NCBI GenBank assembly: GCA_914767715.1
Contig: OU612075.1
Span: forward strand, 21,082,001 to 21,146,000
Reading direction: 5' to 3'
Origin: Membranipora membranacea
Taxonomy: Eukaryota; Bryozoa; Gymnolaemata; Cheilostomatida; Membraniporidae
DNA length: 64,000 bases
A model generated the notes under the pieces. That model was not told where the DNA came from, searched no databases, and saw nothing but the letters and a program-made list of their open reading frames with translations. Every line of letters starts with the position of its first letter. The first letter of the stretch is position 1. Below are positions 13,501 through 25,351 of this stretch, one piece after another. The translations under genes were made by a program, and so were the position numbers.

Positions 13501-16500
13501 AATACAAGCTAAAAGAGAAACTTTGTCATAAAGTTTGTCAATGTAATGTGGTGCAGGTTGATACATTACGATGTCATCTCATGATCAGTAGCCTATAGTT
13601 TTGTAAATTGATAACGGCTAGATTAAAAGTAAAAGGTCTCCTTGCTAGAACAGTAACTTACAGGATATATTCACAAATACCCACTTACAGTGAACCTGGC
13701 CAAATACCGATCACTGATCAATGACATGTCAGTACCAAATCCAGGAACTGCTGACACCGATAATTGAATGTACCCATATTATTACCCTGAGTAGCAGTAG
13801 GCAGAGTTGAAGGACAGGACAAGGCTTTACTTTATAGTACCTGTTGGTTGGAGTTGAAGGAAAACATCTTTGGCAGCAGCCAAATGCAGTTGTATGTTGA
13901 GTACTTTTGAGTTACGGCTCAGTGAAAGCATTTATTGGTGGTGGGTTGGCCTTATCGTCAAGTTGACAAAAATAAAAATCACCTTCCCACTCAACTGTGA
14001 CCACTGTTCTTGATATCCAAAAGCAATACATTGCTATGATATCATTGTAAGGAACTATGTATAATTATAGTTTACTATATTTTGTGCAGCACAGTCAGAC
14101 ATAGCCGTTGATATCAAGTTTCATTTCCCAAGATATGGTGTCATTCAACAATAGTACAAAGCCACTGAATGAGCTAGAGGTTTATTCTGAAGGTCATAAC
14201 TGAGGATTCAGTTTCAGTCACATCAACCCTAAGACAATTTTTTGTACCATTCTTAGTCCCTAGAATGATGAATGGGGTGTCGGACAGGGAGAGGGAAAGA
14301 GTTTGGGGGGCTCAGACTATGTAGTACCTCATTTTCATGTGTTTTTGTCGCTTACAGGTAGATCGGTCAGTGACAGGTTTAGTAGCCCAGCAGCAGTGTG
14401 TTGGCCCTCTTCACACCCCTCTAGCTGACGTAGCTGTCACAGCTCTATCTTACTGGGATATTAAAGGGGCCGCTACAGCCATCGGAGAACAGCCAATCAA
14501 AATGCTTGTATCTCAGGAGTGCGGAGCTCGAATGTCTGTAGGAGAATCTCTTACCAACTTATCATTCGCACTCATAACTGAACTGAAGGTACCTTTCTCG
14601 AGTAACCGTATTAGAATATCTAATCCAATCATTTTTCTCATTTTAACTCATTGTAGCAACTCATATAACTTAATTTTAATCCTAGACCTCCCATCCTTGA
14701 TTTTATAAATACCTTGCCTTGTTTACCTCTCTAGGAATCTCACTTGAAAAATAAGTTAGGAGAAACCATCATTTTTTCAATCTCACACAGAATATTTATT
14801 TACTGTTCTCTGTATTACTTGTAGGATGTGAAGTGTAGCGGTAACTGGATGTGGCCTGCTAAGCTGCCGGGAGAGGGAGCTGTCATGTATGATGCCTGTC
14901 AGGCTATGTGTGATGTCATGAAGGAGCTCGGTATCGCTATCGATGGAGGTACGAGAACTTATACAATATGTTACTCTGATTGCTGATATTTATCCTCAAC
15001 TCAGGCTTACCTGACCATTCATAGCCTCCTCCACCAATCGTTACTTGTGGTATGATGCATTTCATTTTTTCCCTCCCACTCTGAAGTGATGGTAAACATT
15101 GCCTAATCTGCAAACCAGTGATTAACATTTGATTACATAGATAGGATTCATCTAATTATTCCGCCATCATGACCAAAAAATTGAGGATAAAAGTGTGATA
15201 GTAATTGCTTCTCAATGGATATGATGTGCATCTGATGCTGCTCCGACCTTCCTCCCCGCAATGTGGATGAAGCGAGTGATTTTTTTTAGTATATGAGAGT
15301 TGCCCCACATTTTATAAGCTTAAATGTCCCAATTTTCCTCAGCACTTGCAGAGTGAAATGAAGACTGCATATTCAAAGCCTGAAAGTCTGATGGGTTGGT
15401 ATGCTGATGGCACAATATCAGCAACTAGACGTACCTGCCTTCCTTATAATAATGATGCATTATTTGTATATAAATGACATTATTTATAAATATTAATATT
15501 GTTGTTGTTGACAGGTAAGGACTCGTTGAGTATGGCAGCTCGAGTCGGAGATGAGACAGTCAAAGCTCCTGGATCGCTGGTTATATCAGCATATGCACCA
15601 TGTGAGGATATAACTAAGACTGTGACACCAGACCTCAAGTGTCCTCAAGGTCAAGGTGAGATTGGAGTTACACTCTGAGCATGTGCAAAACGATTAAGGC
15701 ATACATTTGTATCTACAGCATAGGACCTTAATTAATTCTAGACTGAGTACCTGAATTAGGAAAACAATGGAAATAAACCCATCATTTGGAAATTTTTGGG
15801 CCTCAATGGAACGCTAGTTTTGGTATCTTATTACCTAGAACGCTGGGAGTTGCCTTTCTTGATTGAAGGTCGCGCGACCATCACTGTGCTGCAGGGATAA
15901 ACCATGACACAAGGCTATCCTGCAGGCAGAATAAGGAGGTGGGGTGAGATCCAACAATTCTTTTGTTCAGTAGCTTGGTAATTTGAAGTCATGCTACCAT
16001 GGTGGGTTGATATAATTAAGCTGCTTCCATATGTATCTCTTCAAACCCTGAATACATCACAGGGCTTCCTTTCAATCACATGGATGAGCGAAAGCGTTGT
16101 TGAAAACACTGAACAAAAATATGTGAACCCTATAAAGTAGTATGATACGCAATCACTCTTACCTGTTGTATGATGATATTATCCGACCTGATAGTGTTAT
16201 ACTCTATACTGATGTTGTTCTGCTGATCTCTGCCTGTCGTATTCAGCGCTATAAAAATACTACCTGGGTGGTCTCTCTCTGACAGGGCGGGGTCTACAGC
16301 TGTCTTACTGTTAACTCTGAGTTCTGGTAACATCAGGCTGTCTTCAGTCGTACCAGGTGTACCAGCTTCAGTAGATCCTTTTCCCTGCTGTAGTATTAAG
16401 TAGTTATTTCCAGGCTTAAGCTGAGTTATGTTCCAGTTGCGTCCAGCAAGGGACTAAGTTACGTTCAATTTACTGTGAAATATCTCGAGCATTTAAGTTG

Positions 16501-19500
16501 CAGAGATGTTACATGAATCAACTGTAGGCATATTAACCTTAGACCAGTATGCTGTTTGGATTCACATTGTAGAATACTGCAAGGCTGTGCAGTCTGTAAA
16601 AATAGTTTTGATGCTTATTGGATGTGCCAGTAATCTCCCGATGTGATATCACATTGCCTCTCTCTCCCCTCTTCAGCTATTAATGGCAATAGTACGGCAG
16701 CAGTGTCAGCTGTGGCAGCAGTGGGGAGTTTCTGTTGGCATCACGTAATGCTGATTTTTTATGATTTTCTTTTATTTTTGGCACCTCCACATGATTTGCG
16801 GCAAAAAAGTAATTAATTATATTGATTGAGACAGACATGTGGTCATATTCGATTCTGTGATGGCGTCATCTGTTTCATTTGGTACACATTACAGCTTTGA
16901 CATTCTCAGCATACATCTAAAATGTCACGGTGTCTACCCCCTCCCCTCACCCCCTGTACACTTAACTGTATCCACTCCCACGGAGAAGCCTTAGTGTTAA
17001 TGACGTATAATGGACGTGCTTGTACTCATATTATTCCAATCATCTCAGCCTACTTGTCGATGTATAAATATCTGCTTCATCACATCAATGTGCTGTCTCA
17101 GTGATTTCGGTTATTCATGTAAGATAAATCTGCTCGACTTCAGGCGGCAGGCAAATCTCGCTGACATACATGTATGAGCAAAGGTATCTTATCCCATTCA
17201 TTAAACAGAGTCGATGTCTGTTAATCTCATATCTTTACAAACTCTGTTTCACTCATCTACATAACATAACAGAGTAAGGATATACTCTGTGATAACATCA
17301 CAATTGCTTTATATTGACCAAATGAACTGAATAAAACCAAGGTGTTGGTAAAGCTCACCAGTCAATAAAAGTTAATTAAAAACCGTGGGTCCAATCATAG
17401 ATAGATGCAGTAATTGGCAGCCAATAATTTTGAGCTGATGTTCGCTTTTAGACACAGGATGGGAAAACTGAGAATCAGGCCAAATGCAGACTCGTATTTC
17501 AAGTGCAGTTTGGTGGTGTCCAAAAGCTATATATTTATCTCAAATGCCAAATCATAGCATCATCACATTGTAAATATCTTGAGAATGTACCTGTGTTGTT
17601 GTTTTATATAGGAGAGCTGATATATATTAACCTGTGCGCTGGTCAGAGCAGCCAAAGACTGGGAGGATCAGCCCTAGCCCAGGTATATAGACAGATAGGT
17701 AATGAATCTCCGGATCTTGATGATGCTGATTTGTTTAGTCGAGGATTTAAGGTTATTCAGCAGGTTATCAAAGGTAAGATATGTAAACATGCAAACCGGT
17801 GAAAGTTTTTTTCATGGAATAAGCTTGATACGTATGCCTAAGCTAGAAATAAAATTGTAAAAACCCGTTATTAAGTCTTTTTTTTTAAATTTCTACGATA
17901 TGTAGCGTTGAATATACCACAGTTGTAGATATATATAACCGCACCATATCCTCCGCGTTCTTCGTTCTAATGCAGTATTATATTACAGATGGATTTCTGT
18001 GCTCTGGACACGATGTTAGTGATGGAGGTGTGGTCACATGTCTCCTAGAGATGGCTTTTGCTGGTAACGTGGGCTGTAATATAGAACTCAAAAGTACAGA
18101 CAATTCTAACATGATGGAAGGTAAAATTTAACTTGCAATTATATGACACTGATTTAATGTAATGATGTCAGAAACGGAGACAAATTTCTATCCTACGCAA
18201 AAGAATGAAAAGCATACCCCAATTATATATGCATATCGATATATATATGATAAATTATAACATATTATTTCCTGCTAAACTCATTAAACTGTGCACCTAG
18301 GCTTACATCCTAAAAGAAAAGGGGATCTTCCATAATATAGTTCAGCAAAGCATTAGCTTCTCAGCTACTGTATGAATTTAATTGAAATCTTGGGGACTTA
18401 TTTATTGCTGACTTTATGTTGAACATTGTTGACTTGGACCATTCTGACATTTTGGTGAATCATTTTATGACATTTACAGGTCTGAATACCGTACTCTCCA
18501 CTCTGTTCCACGAGGAGCTAGGGTATATTATCGAGGTCAAGCAGTCTGACCTTACTAAGGTTAAAAAGGTACTAGAGGCCAGCAGTATTATCTACCAGCA
18601 TATCGGTCAATCTACTACAGCTAAGGTGGGCAAACACATCAAAGTATATATATAACTGGATATAACTTGTAATTCTGTTTATTCGGTCAGCAAGTCGTTA
18701 ATATCTCCCTTACATAACATTATTTTATGAGCAACTTAATGAAAGTGTGTAATAGTAGTTATCATTCCGATGGGCTAGGTCAACACAACAAGGCGCTTAT
18801 TCAGCATCAGCGAGGCTGACCTCTGACATGGACAAGGTCAACCAACCACTTTCTCGTGCCTGGACAACGTATAAATCAAACACTCAAGGCAACCAATATC
18901 TCGCCGCCCATGCTTTGAGATGGGGCATGCGTGTGATCAAGGAGTGATAAGCCCACTTGATTTTAATCAACCGCTTAACCAGTATTTGTAACTTGCAACC
19001 TGTATGCTGTAAATATTTCAGGATATAAGGATCAGTGTGAGTCTACCCGAGGGAGATAACTTCAAATCTCATGTGGTTATTGAGGATCACGTTGATGTTC
19101 TGAGAGGATTGTGGGAGGAAACAAGCTTCCAGCTGGAGCTGAATCAGTGTAACCCTGAGTGTGTCCAGCAGGAGAGGAGTAGTATATCAGACAGAGAAAA
19201 ACCTAAATATAATCTCTCCTTCGACTGTAACGATACAACGACTCATCCAAATAAGGGTAGGTCATGGGGCTAAATAAGGGAACGTCACAGAGCATGTCAC
19301 GTAGTACATCACGGGGCTTAAATAAAGGGTATGTCACGGGGCCTAAATAAAAGTATGTCATGTGGCTTATATTAAATTATACTAAGTTAAATTATATTAA
19401 ACATAAAATATTAAATAAAAGTATGCCTTGTGGCTTAAATAAAGGAATGTGTACCAGGTAAATATTGACCTCTTTAATATAGGTAGTGAGGGCATCCATC

Positions 19501-22265
19501 CGTAATTAGCTCTCATATGCAGAATTTAGCCTTGGCTACCGGTCATGGCCAACGGTTTATTTATTTAGTGACTTCGGATTCTGTATGGCTATAAGAGTAT
19601 AGATATCTATCAACTTTAAAAGCATGTATCTACAGGTGAAGATTACTCTACAAATTTACGATTTTGGTGATTAGTACGGTTGACTAAAACCGCCAATTTT
19701 TCCCACATAATATCATCAGTACCTGTAATTATGACGGTTTTGGTCCGACCGAAACCGTCAAATTTCTAAATCAAATGGCATGTTTGGTCTGATCAAAACT
19801 GCAACTGTAGCTGCACATCATACTTGACTTCTTTTGAGTGGCAGTTTTGGTAGACCAAAACCGCCAATAAGGAATTCTTATTTCAGACAGGTGAGCACAA
19901 CTCCCACCATAGATAGACTGATCGTGTGACATATACTATTCGTAATTTCCTCAAGACCAGAAACCTTGTCAGTGCTAGGTACTAGTGACTACCAAGGAGG
20001 ACCTGTTACTCCTTGATCATACATACATTGGTCAACCGTAGATTAGGACAGGACATGATAATCAACTTGATGAATCTTTTTAGTACTGACAAAATAAAAA
20101 GCTTAACGTTTCAAACACAGTAATAACTTCGAGCATTGCGCCAAACTAAAAATCACTTATATTTCTGTCCCTCTGACACAGGTTCAGCACCCAGAGTAGC
20201 GGTACTACGTGAGGAGGGATCTAATGGTGACAGAGAGATGTCCGCTGCCTTCCACACCGCTGGGTTCCAGGTACACGACGTCACAATGACTGATCTGGTC
20301 AGCGGTGACGTCACGCTTGACTTATTTCAGGGTATCGCATTCGTCGGTGGATTCAGCTATGCTGACGTGCTTGGCAGTGCTAAAGGTAATATGCCTTAAA
20401 TTTGTTTAAAATGATACATTTGGATAAAAAAATGTACCCATTGCTGACAGTATCACGTTGATGACAAGACCGCTTGGTAGGTTTCATTAGGCCAAGTAGG
20501 ATAAATCTTTTGGTGGTTTGATTCTGCACATGACAACTATTGAATTGTATGTCTCGATGGTAATGCTGTTAACTATGCTAGCAATTGAATGATTGTGATA
20601 TACCTTGGAGGTATTGCCAGAACTTGTAAACAATAACTTGGATGTACCAAATTCTACCGTTCCTTTTGTATATTTTCAGGTTGGGCTGCTAGTGTGGTGT
20701 ATAATGAGAAAGTTAAGAGCGAGTTTGAGAGATTCTATCAGAGGAAGGATACATTTAGCCTGGGAGTTTGTAACGGCTGTCAGCTCATGACCATGTTAGG
20801 TTGGGTCGGTGATCACAAGCCAGCTGGTAAGTTGCATTTTCTCATCAGTCCAAAAGCTTCGATTTCCTGCTTTATCAGGATAGATGTATATTTAAAAATT
20901 CATGTTAATGGCAACATTTTTGCAGATGGTTTCATCTTTTTTGTTTTATATACTTGCACATAGGTGATAAAACTCTGCAACAAGTTTTTTGTATATTCTG
21001 TTATTGATTACTTACATTACAACAAGTTGTCTACTCTTTGCTCGATATCAAGCAACTCCAAAATATATATTTGTATATATAACAATTATAGATAGAGCAG
21101 GAAGTGCAGACAGTGGCTCAGCGAATGTCTTTCTGGGAGACAATGATTCAGGAAGGTATGAGTCTAGATTTACCACAGTAAGGATCGACGAGAGCCCTGC
21201 TATTATGTTACAGGGCATGGCAAAGTCTACCCTCGGTATCTGGGTCGCTCACGGAGAAGGTATGTCCTCAGTAAAATCAATTTATTTCATAATAAACCTT
21301 CTGTGGGTTTAAAAACAAAGACAATTTCCTGGACTAGTTATACTTGGAGAGCATCAGCAAATTCAAGAACAGCCTTTGATTTAACTGTAGGAGGTAGCTC
21401 AGCTGGTTAGAACACCCGGGTTCAAATCCCGCTACTGTCTAATTACTAATCTGTGTTGTAGGTGTGCGTCAACCTGCCTAAAACTGAGAGCCACCACGGC
21501 CTAAGACAAACCATATATGCTTCATTGAGGAGACCAATGAAATATTGGAATGTCAATTAGATTTCTTCTTTAGCTGTTAGCACTAACATGTCAGTTTACA
21601 TTTCCTTATGCCTTCATCACCGACAGGTAAGATGAATTTCAGAACACCTGATGTATACACTGGTCTGTCATTTGGCCGGCTGCTGCCGATGAAATATGTG
21701 ACGGACAGTAATAGACCTACTGTTATATACCCCTACAATCCTAATGGTTCTCCTGGTAAGTAATATCTAATCTCATTTCTAGATGGAAAGGGGGACATTT
21801 ACTACTTATCACAGGTTTGGCACAAACATAACCATATTAGTGCTATTATTTTTATGATAAGTGAAGATAGCCTAGATAGAGAGATAGACTAGCACCATTT
21901 ATGATTGCTGTAGCTGTTAAGTTCAGCGTATATCTTCTTACTCAGCAAGAAAACAATAGAGAGCTATTGAAGCGGTCCAAAAGTCCACACGGAAAAATAA
22001 TTAAAACATCAAACAAGACAATCTGATGTGCAGGTTAAATGATTTATTAATATGTTTAATGTTTAATTTTATACTAGGAGGTGCCGCAGCACTTTGCTCT
22101 CCTGATGGTCGTCATCTGGCTATGATGCCCCACCCTGAGAGATGTGTCATGACCTGGCAGTGGCCTTGGATGCCTGAGGAGTGGAAGACGGAGGTAAAAA
22201 CCTCACCATGGCTGAAGATGTTCAGAAATGCCTACGACTGGTGTGTCAAACAGAATTCAGCCTGA
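10504..22265 (+). CDS. PFAS: Phosphoribosylformylglycinamidine (FGAM) synthase, C-terminal ~927 residues
   Basis: Fourth step of purine synthesis: FGAR + glutamine + ATP gives FGAM; cytosolic. Eighteen exons: 10504-10577, 10914-11064, 11369-11481, 12247-12357, 12637-12834, 13162-13293, 14358-14588, 14825-14948, 15515-15655, 17612-17773, 17989-18120, 18480-18625, 19022-19256, 20182-20385, 20680-20826, 21092-21259, 21627-21755 and 22078-22265 (TGA). Phases agree throughout. The first exon enters in phase 1 with [18 protein letters not shown]. Family blocks follow: [62 protein letters not shown]. The C-terminal glutamine amidotransferase domain keeps its triad: Cys in GVCNGCQ (about residue 748 of the visible part) and His/Glu in MMPHPER. 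About 50 lysine- and serine-rich residues in exon 5 form a linker. The N-terminal ~450 residues of a normal ~1,340-residue enzyme are not in the window. Confidence 0.95.
15881..16453 (-). CDS. Antisense open exon nested in a PFAS intron, unrecognised
   Basis: On the minus strand, inside the PFAS intron 15656-17611, a 291-base segment (16453-16163) is open for 97 codons. It is bounded by an acceptor (acttag|TCC) and a strong donor (CAACAG|GTAAGAG), both phase 0. A very good acceptor at 15920 would add 12 codons and a stop (15919-15881), giving a plausible C-terminal exon. The peptide looks extracellular or beta-rich, with [20 protein letters not shown] and [20 protein letters not shown]-x-S/T sites are present (NIT, NTT, NIS). 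I found no start exon upstream within the intron. It could be the last exons of a nested gene, or a retained gene fragment. The FIAL...NNIS pattern loosely recalls the C-terminus of CLCA-type proteins, but too weakly for an assignment. Confidence 0.45.
19259..19446. repeat. Imperfect minisatellite (~24-25 bp unit) in a PFAS intron
   Basis: Five to six diverged copies of a unit like 'gtcacggggcttaaataaag' plus a few bases run from just after the exon 13 donor. An AT-rich insertion (about 19369-19419) interrupts them. Confidence 0.7.
19657..19865. repeat. Cluster of four related palindromes in a PFAS intron
   Basis: Four imperfect inverted repeats share arms like GGCGGTTTTGGTC / GACCAAAACCGCC. 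They lie at about 19658-19695 (long loop), 19733-19759, 19777-19803 and 19840-19865 (arms almost perfect, 2-nt centre). The spacing is irregular, with 17 to 37 nt between copies. Confidence 0.75.
19993..20015. repeat. CAAGGAG hairpin, copy 1
   Basis: Perfect 7-bp inverted repeat CAAGGAG / CTCCTTG with a 9-nt loop, followed by 'atca'. The same arm word occurs in inverted repeats at 25732-25818 and 34078-34102, and singly near 18935. Confidence 0.5.
21388..21440 (+). repeat. tRNA-like fragment (A and B boxes, no anticodon arm)
   Basis: A canonical A box (tagctcagctgg, 21395-21406) and B box (gggttcaaatccc, 21418-21430) are only 11 nt apart, too close for an anticodon stem-loop. The acceptor arms pair poorly. 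This suggests a tRNA pseudogene or the head of a tRNA-derived SINE in a PFAS intron, not a working tRNA. Confidence 0.6.
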
Positions 22266-22558
22266 GTCTGCTGGGTCTCACCTAGTCTACCCATATCAAC
22301 TAGTCACCAAAGCATCTTGATTCTATAATTTCCTGGACACCTCACAAGGACTAGTGGTATTTGATACCAAGAACAACTTACATACTTGTAGATTTTTAAC
22401 ATTTACTTGGTGCAGACTTCTACACATTTCTAGTAACTTGTTTTTGCAAGCCCTCGTGGCAATCCATTTACCTGCCTACATGCTCTGAGGCAGCCGAGTT
22501 GAATCTTGAGGTACATAATCTCCTAACGTTGCCAAAGTTTCTTGAACGATTTCTTTGT

Positions 22559-22564
22559 AATAAA
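22559..22564 (+). promoter_or_regulatory. Likely PFAS polyadenylation signal AATAAA
   Basis: AATAAA about 295 nt after the PFAS stop codon. A second AATAAA-like run lies a few bases downstream. Confidence 0.5.
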
Positions 22565-22565
22565 T

Positions 22566-23345
22566 ATGTGAAAAATAAAAACACCCTTCATTTGTAACAG
22601 CTTATGATAATTTTAATTAAGCGTTATTGTAGCACTGGAATAGAAAGATGTAAGTAAGTAATGTAAGATAATTCATTGTGATTACCTTCATGCCGAGGTA
22701 GTGTTTGCCATTGTTGAGCGGACTCATTCAATAATAATAAAACCTCAATGTCAAATGAAATAATCAATCCCTCATGAGTGTCAGGTGTTTACCTTCCTGA
22801 ATTTCTACTTCTAAGCCCTGTAAAGGTGAGATTTTATGTAGTGCAATCCATTCAGATTTTTCGCGTGTAGTATACCTGAATTCATTTTTTCATTGCTTTG
22901 CATTGCAATGGCTAAACTAAAACGCCTTATAGAATGACCCAGACTCTACAATCAGAATCATCACCTGAAGGAATATGGGTATAGTTTTTGCACTAACGTT
23001 TCATTACAGAAGAAAGGTTAGAGCACCTATTCCTGTTAGTTCCCATTTAAGTTTTGAAGTAGCGAAAAGCAATTGCACATGTTATTCACATACTTTCAAT
23101 CTAAATATTTCACTTCAATTTATATATTGTGCATAATACACAATTATCACATTTTTAATTCACTAATTTACCACAAACTCTTTACCACATATAGGCCTTG
23201 AGATGTCAAAAGTTTATTGACTTCGAAGTGTACCAACTGATTTCCAGGCCCAAAGCAGTGCCGTATTTCACAATCAAATTACAATGAAGACTAAACAGAT
23301 GCTTTCTCAACTTTATGGTATTAGCGGGACATGTGGCATAGTTTG
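22566..23345. other. Gap between PFAS and the RING gene, no gene seen
   Basis: AT-rich sequence with short stop-limited frames on both strands. The end, 'gtttgttttacag' (to 23349), looks like a splice acceptor just before the RING gene start. A 5' UTR exon of that gene may therefore lie in this gap, but I could not place one. Confidence 0.35.
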
Positions 23346-23367
23346 TTTTACAGTTTGATATAGAAGA

Positions 23368-24310
23368 ATGAACGCCGTGTTCTGTTGGTATTGTAAAATG
23401 AACCCTGGGGAAGTTTGCAAGCTCGAATGTGGTCACCTACTATGTAAACCATGTATAACGGAGAAGATCTATCAAGAGGGCCATACCGAGGAATGTAAAC
23501 AACCGTGCCCTGCATGTCTCAGATTATGTGTGCCTAAGGCTGAAAAACTGGGCACACTTCCTCTGGCTACAAAAATAGGTAGTGTGTAACATTATACTTT
23601 CCTGTACGCACATACAAATCATTAAACGTGGAGCTTTGAAATGCTAGCAGAGTGTGAGGATATATACGTTTTATGATTCCATTTTTTGTGTTGAGATTGG
23701 ACTAAGACTAGGGATGTGTGTATAATCAGCCAGTTATCAGTATCGACCAGTTTGAAACAAGTGAAATTAGGAGCAAACCTAATATCATTTTGTTTCAACA
23801 TCACTGACCAGTTTATTTGTGTGTATTTTCATCACTTTTTAACCTTTGATACTCCATACAATTACATCCATGTAAAACATGATCTTATTTGCCTTTGGGT
23901 ACTGATCAGTTTAGTATTAATAAAGTTAATAACATATATATATATATATATATATACATCATGCTTTTCATACTGTTTCAGTCGAAATGATGCCAGTTGT
24001 GGCTGCTGGTCCTGATGACACCTCCATATTACCGTGCTTCATACGCTTCAGACGCTCACCAATGAAAGATGATATCAGGCGACAGAAGGCTTTATTGACC
24101 GCCGCACAAGCCATCCGAGGGTTTACCTTTAATAGCGAAAAAGCCAATTATCTGCGTAATGTGTTCAATGCAGATACAGATTTCCATTGGCAGTGTGTGT
24201 GGAGGGAAGCTGATTGTGATAAATGTACTGTTAGCCACACATTCTCTCGTGACAATTGTATTGTATTTAGAATGGGCAAATATCTAATTACACTATGGGC
24301 TCAAAAATGA
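23368..24310 (+). CDS. Small RING-finger protein, two exons
   Basis: Exons 23368-23578 and 23982-24310 (TGA) join in phase 1 into a protein of about 179 residues. Residues 6 to about 50 carry a classic RING-HC pattern: CWYC, an 11-residue gap, CGHLLCKPC, an 18-residue gap, CPAC (C-x2-C-x11-C-x-H-x2-C-x2-C-x18-C-x2-C). RING domains of this kind normally act as E3 ubiquitin ligases. The C-terminal half is predicted soluble and contains a second Cys-rich stretch (WQCVWREADCDKC) that I cannot assign. An acceptor just upstream of the ATG suggests a 5' UTR intron. It lies about 1 kb downstream of PFAS on the same strand. The RING is confident. The substrate and family are unknown. Confidence 0.75.
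23934..23956. repeat. (TA)n microsatellite
   Basis: Run of TA dinucleotides in the RING gene intron, just 5' of the exon 2 acceptor. Similar short AT/TATA runs occur near 32337, 37919, 51420 and 58710, all in introns. Confidence 0.8.
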
Positions 24311-25275
24311 ACCTTGATGGCCAAGAAACTGAGAAAAAAACTGAAAAGGAGCAACATCGATTGGAAAAGGGGGGGGGGGGGGTGCAGTGGGAAAGTTGAG
24401 AGGTTCAACGAAGTCACTGCTCTACCTCATAATGAGCTTTGCCCATATATTATGAAGCACTTCGACTAATGTACGACTAAAAATGTCATCTCGACCTGCA
24501 AAGATTTTATCGAATGGAAAAAACTTTGCTTCATAAAAATAACGCATAAAAGTGTTGATATATCCAAAACACACAAAATTATGTTTGACTCATGATTCAT
24601 TCAAGCAGTTCTCAGAATTTTAGTAATATTCTAACCCTCTAAACTTAACAGAATTAAGCACCAGGTGAGCAGAAATATAGTATTTCCTTGGTTCTCTCAA
24701 TTTCTCTAACCAGTAAGTGTTAAGGTGTGTCCATGAACACTTGCATACTTCGACACGATCATAAGAATAACAACCAAGCTCTCAAGCTTCTTTAGACCAT
24801 TGATGATCAGGACTGAGAATTATCTTCTACTTCTTTTTGGTAGGACAACCATTAATTTAAATCAGTAGACTTAGTTCCTTTCATTAGAACGGAGGTTCAA
24901 TGCATCCGTTCTATGTTTGAATGAAAATTAGCTGCATTATACCAACTGGAGTTAAATTGGTTCATTGACATTTCCGGAGAAGAAAAATAAAACTTTTGGA
25001 GGGAAAGATGCACAACAAGCGAAAGAAGTACTGCTAATTTACGCAAATATTTAATTTATACAGTGTTATGGTAACTCTGCACCAGGCTACAGGTTAGTGG
25101 ACTGAAAACGAAACCGACAATTAATTCATCAGAACTTTACTTTGGTGTTTTTTGGTTGTTGATACTGGACATTGACAAAGAAAGTAAAGACATGTAAGTC
25201 CAAATGGCCCATGAGTATCATCTGTACGCCTAAGGGGCGGGCTTCTTTGGCTAAAAAGCAGTGAAAGACCCAGCG
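24311..25275. other. Downstream of the RING gene, no gene seen
   Basis: Contains a run of 14 G (24369-24382) and a possible AATAAA at 24986-24991 that could end the RING transcript. The small minus-strand gene's 3' UTR probably enters from the right. I see no coding exon. Confidence 0.35.
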
Positions 25276-25351
25276 GATCAAGCTCAATTACTCGGCGGCA
25301 TACTTGGGCGTTTGATCAAGCTCAATTACTCGGCGGCATACTTGGGCGTTT
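25276..25351. repeat. Perfect 38-bp tandem duplication over a stop codon
   Basis: Two identical 38-bp units, 25276-25313 and 25314-25351, beginning 'gatcaagctcaattactc'. The right-hand unit contains the last nine codons and the TGA of the minus-strand gene at 25322-25710. The left-hand unit is an extra copy in its 3' UTR. Confidence 0.9.

Noticed and set aside
16679-16746. Plus-strand open segment after a very strong acceptor (tctctctcccctcttcag) inside the PFAS intron
   Set aside because: It is 68 nt and would break the PFAS frame between exons that already join correctly in phase 1. The Ala/Val-rich peptide matches nothing in FGAM synthase.
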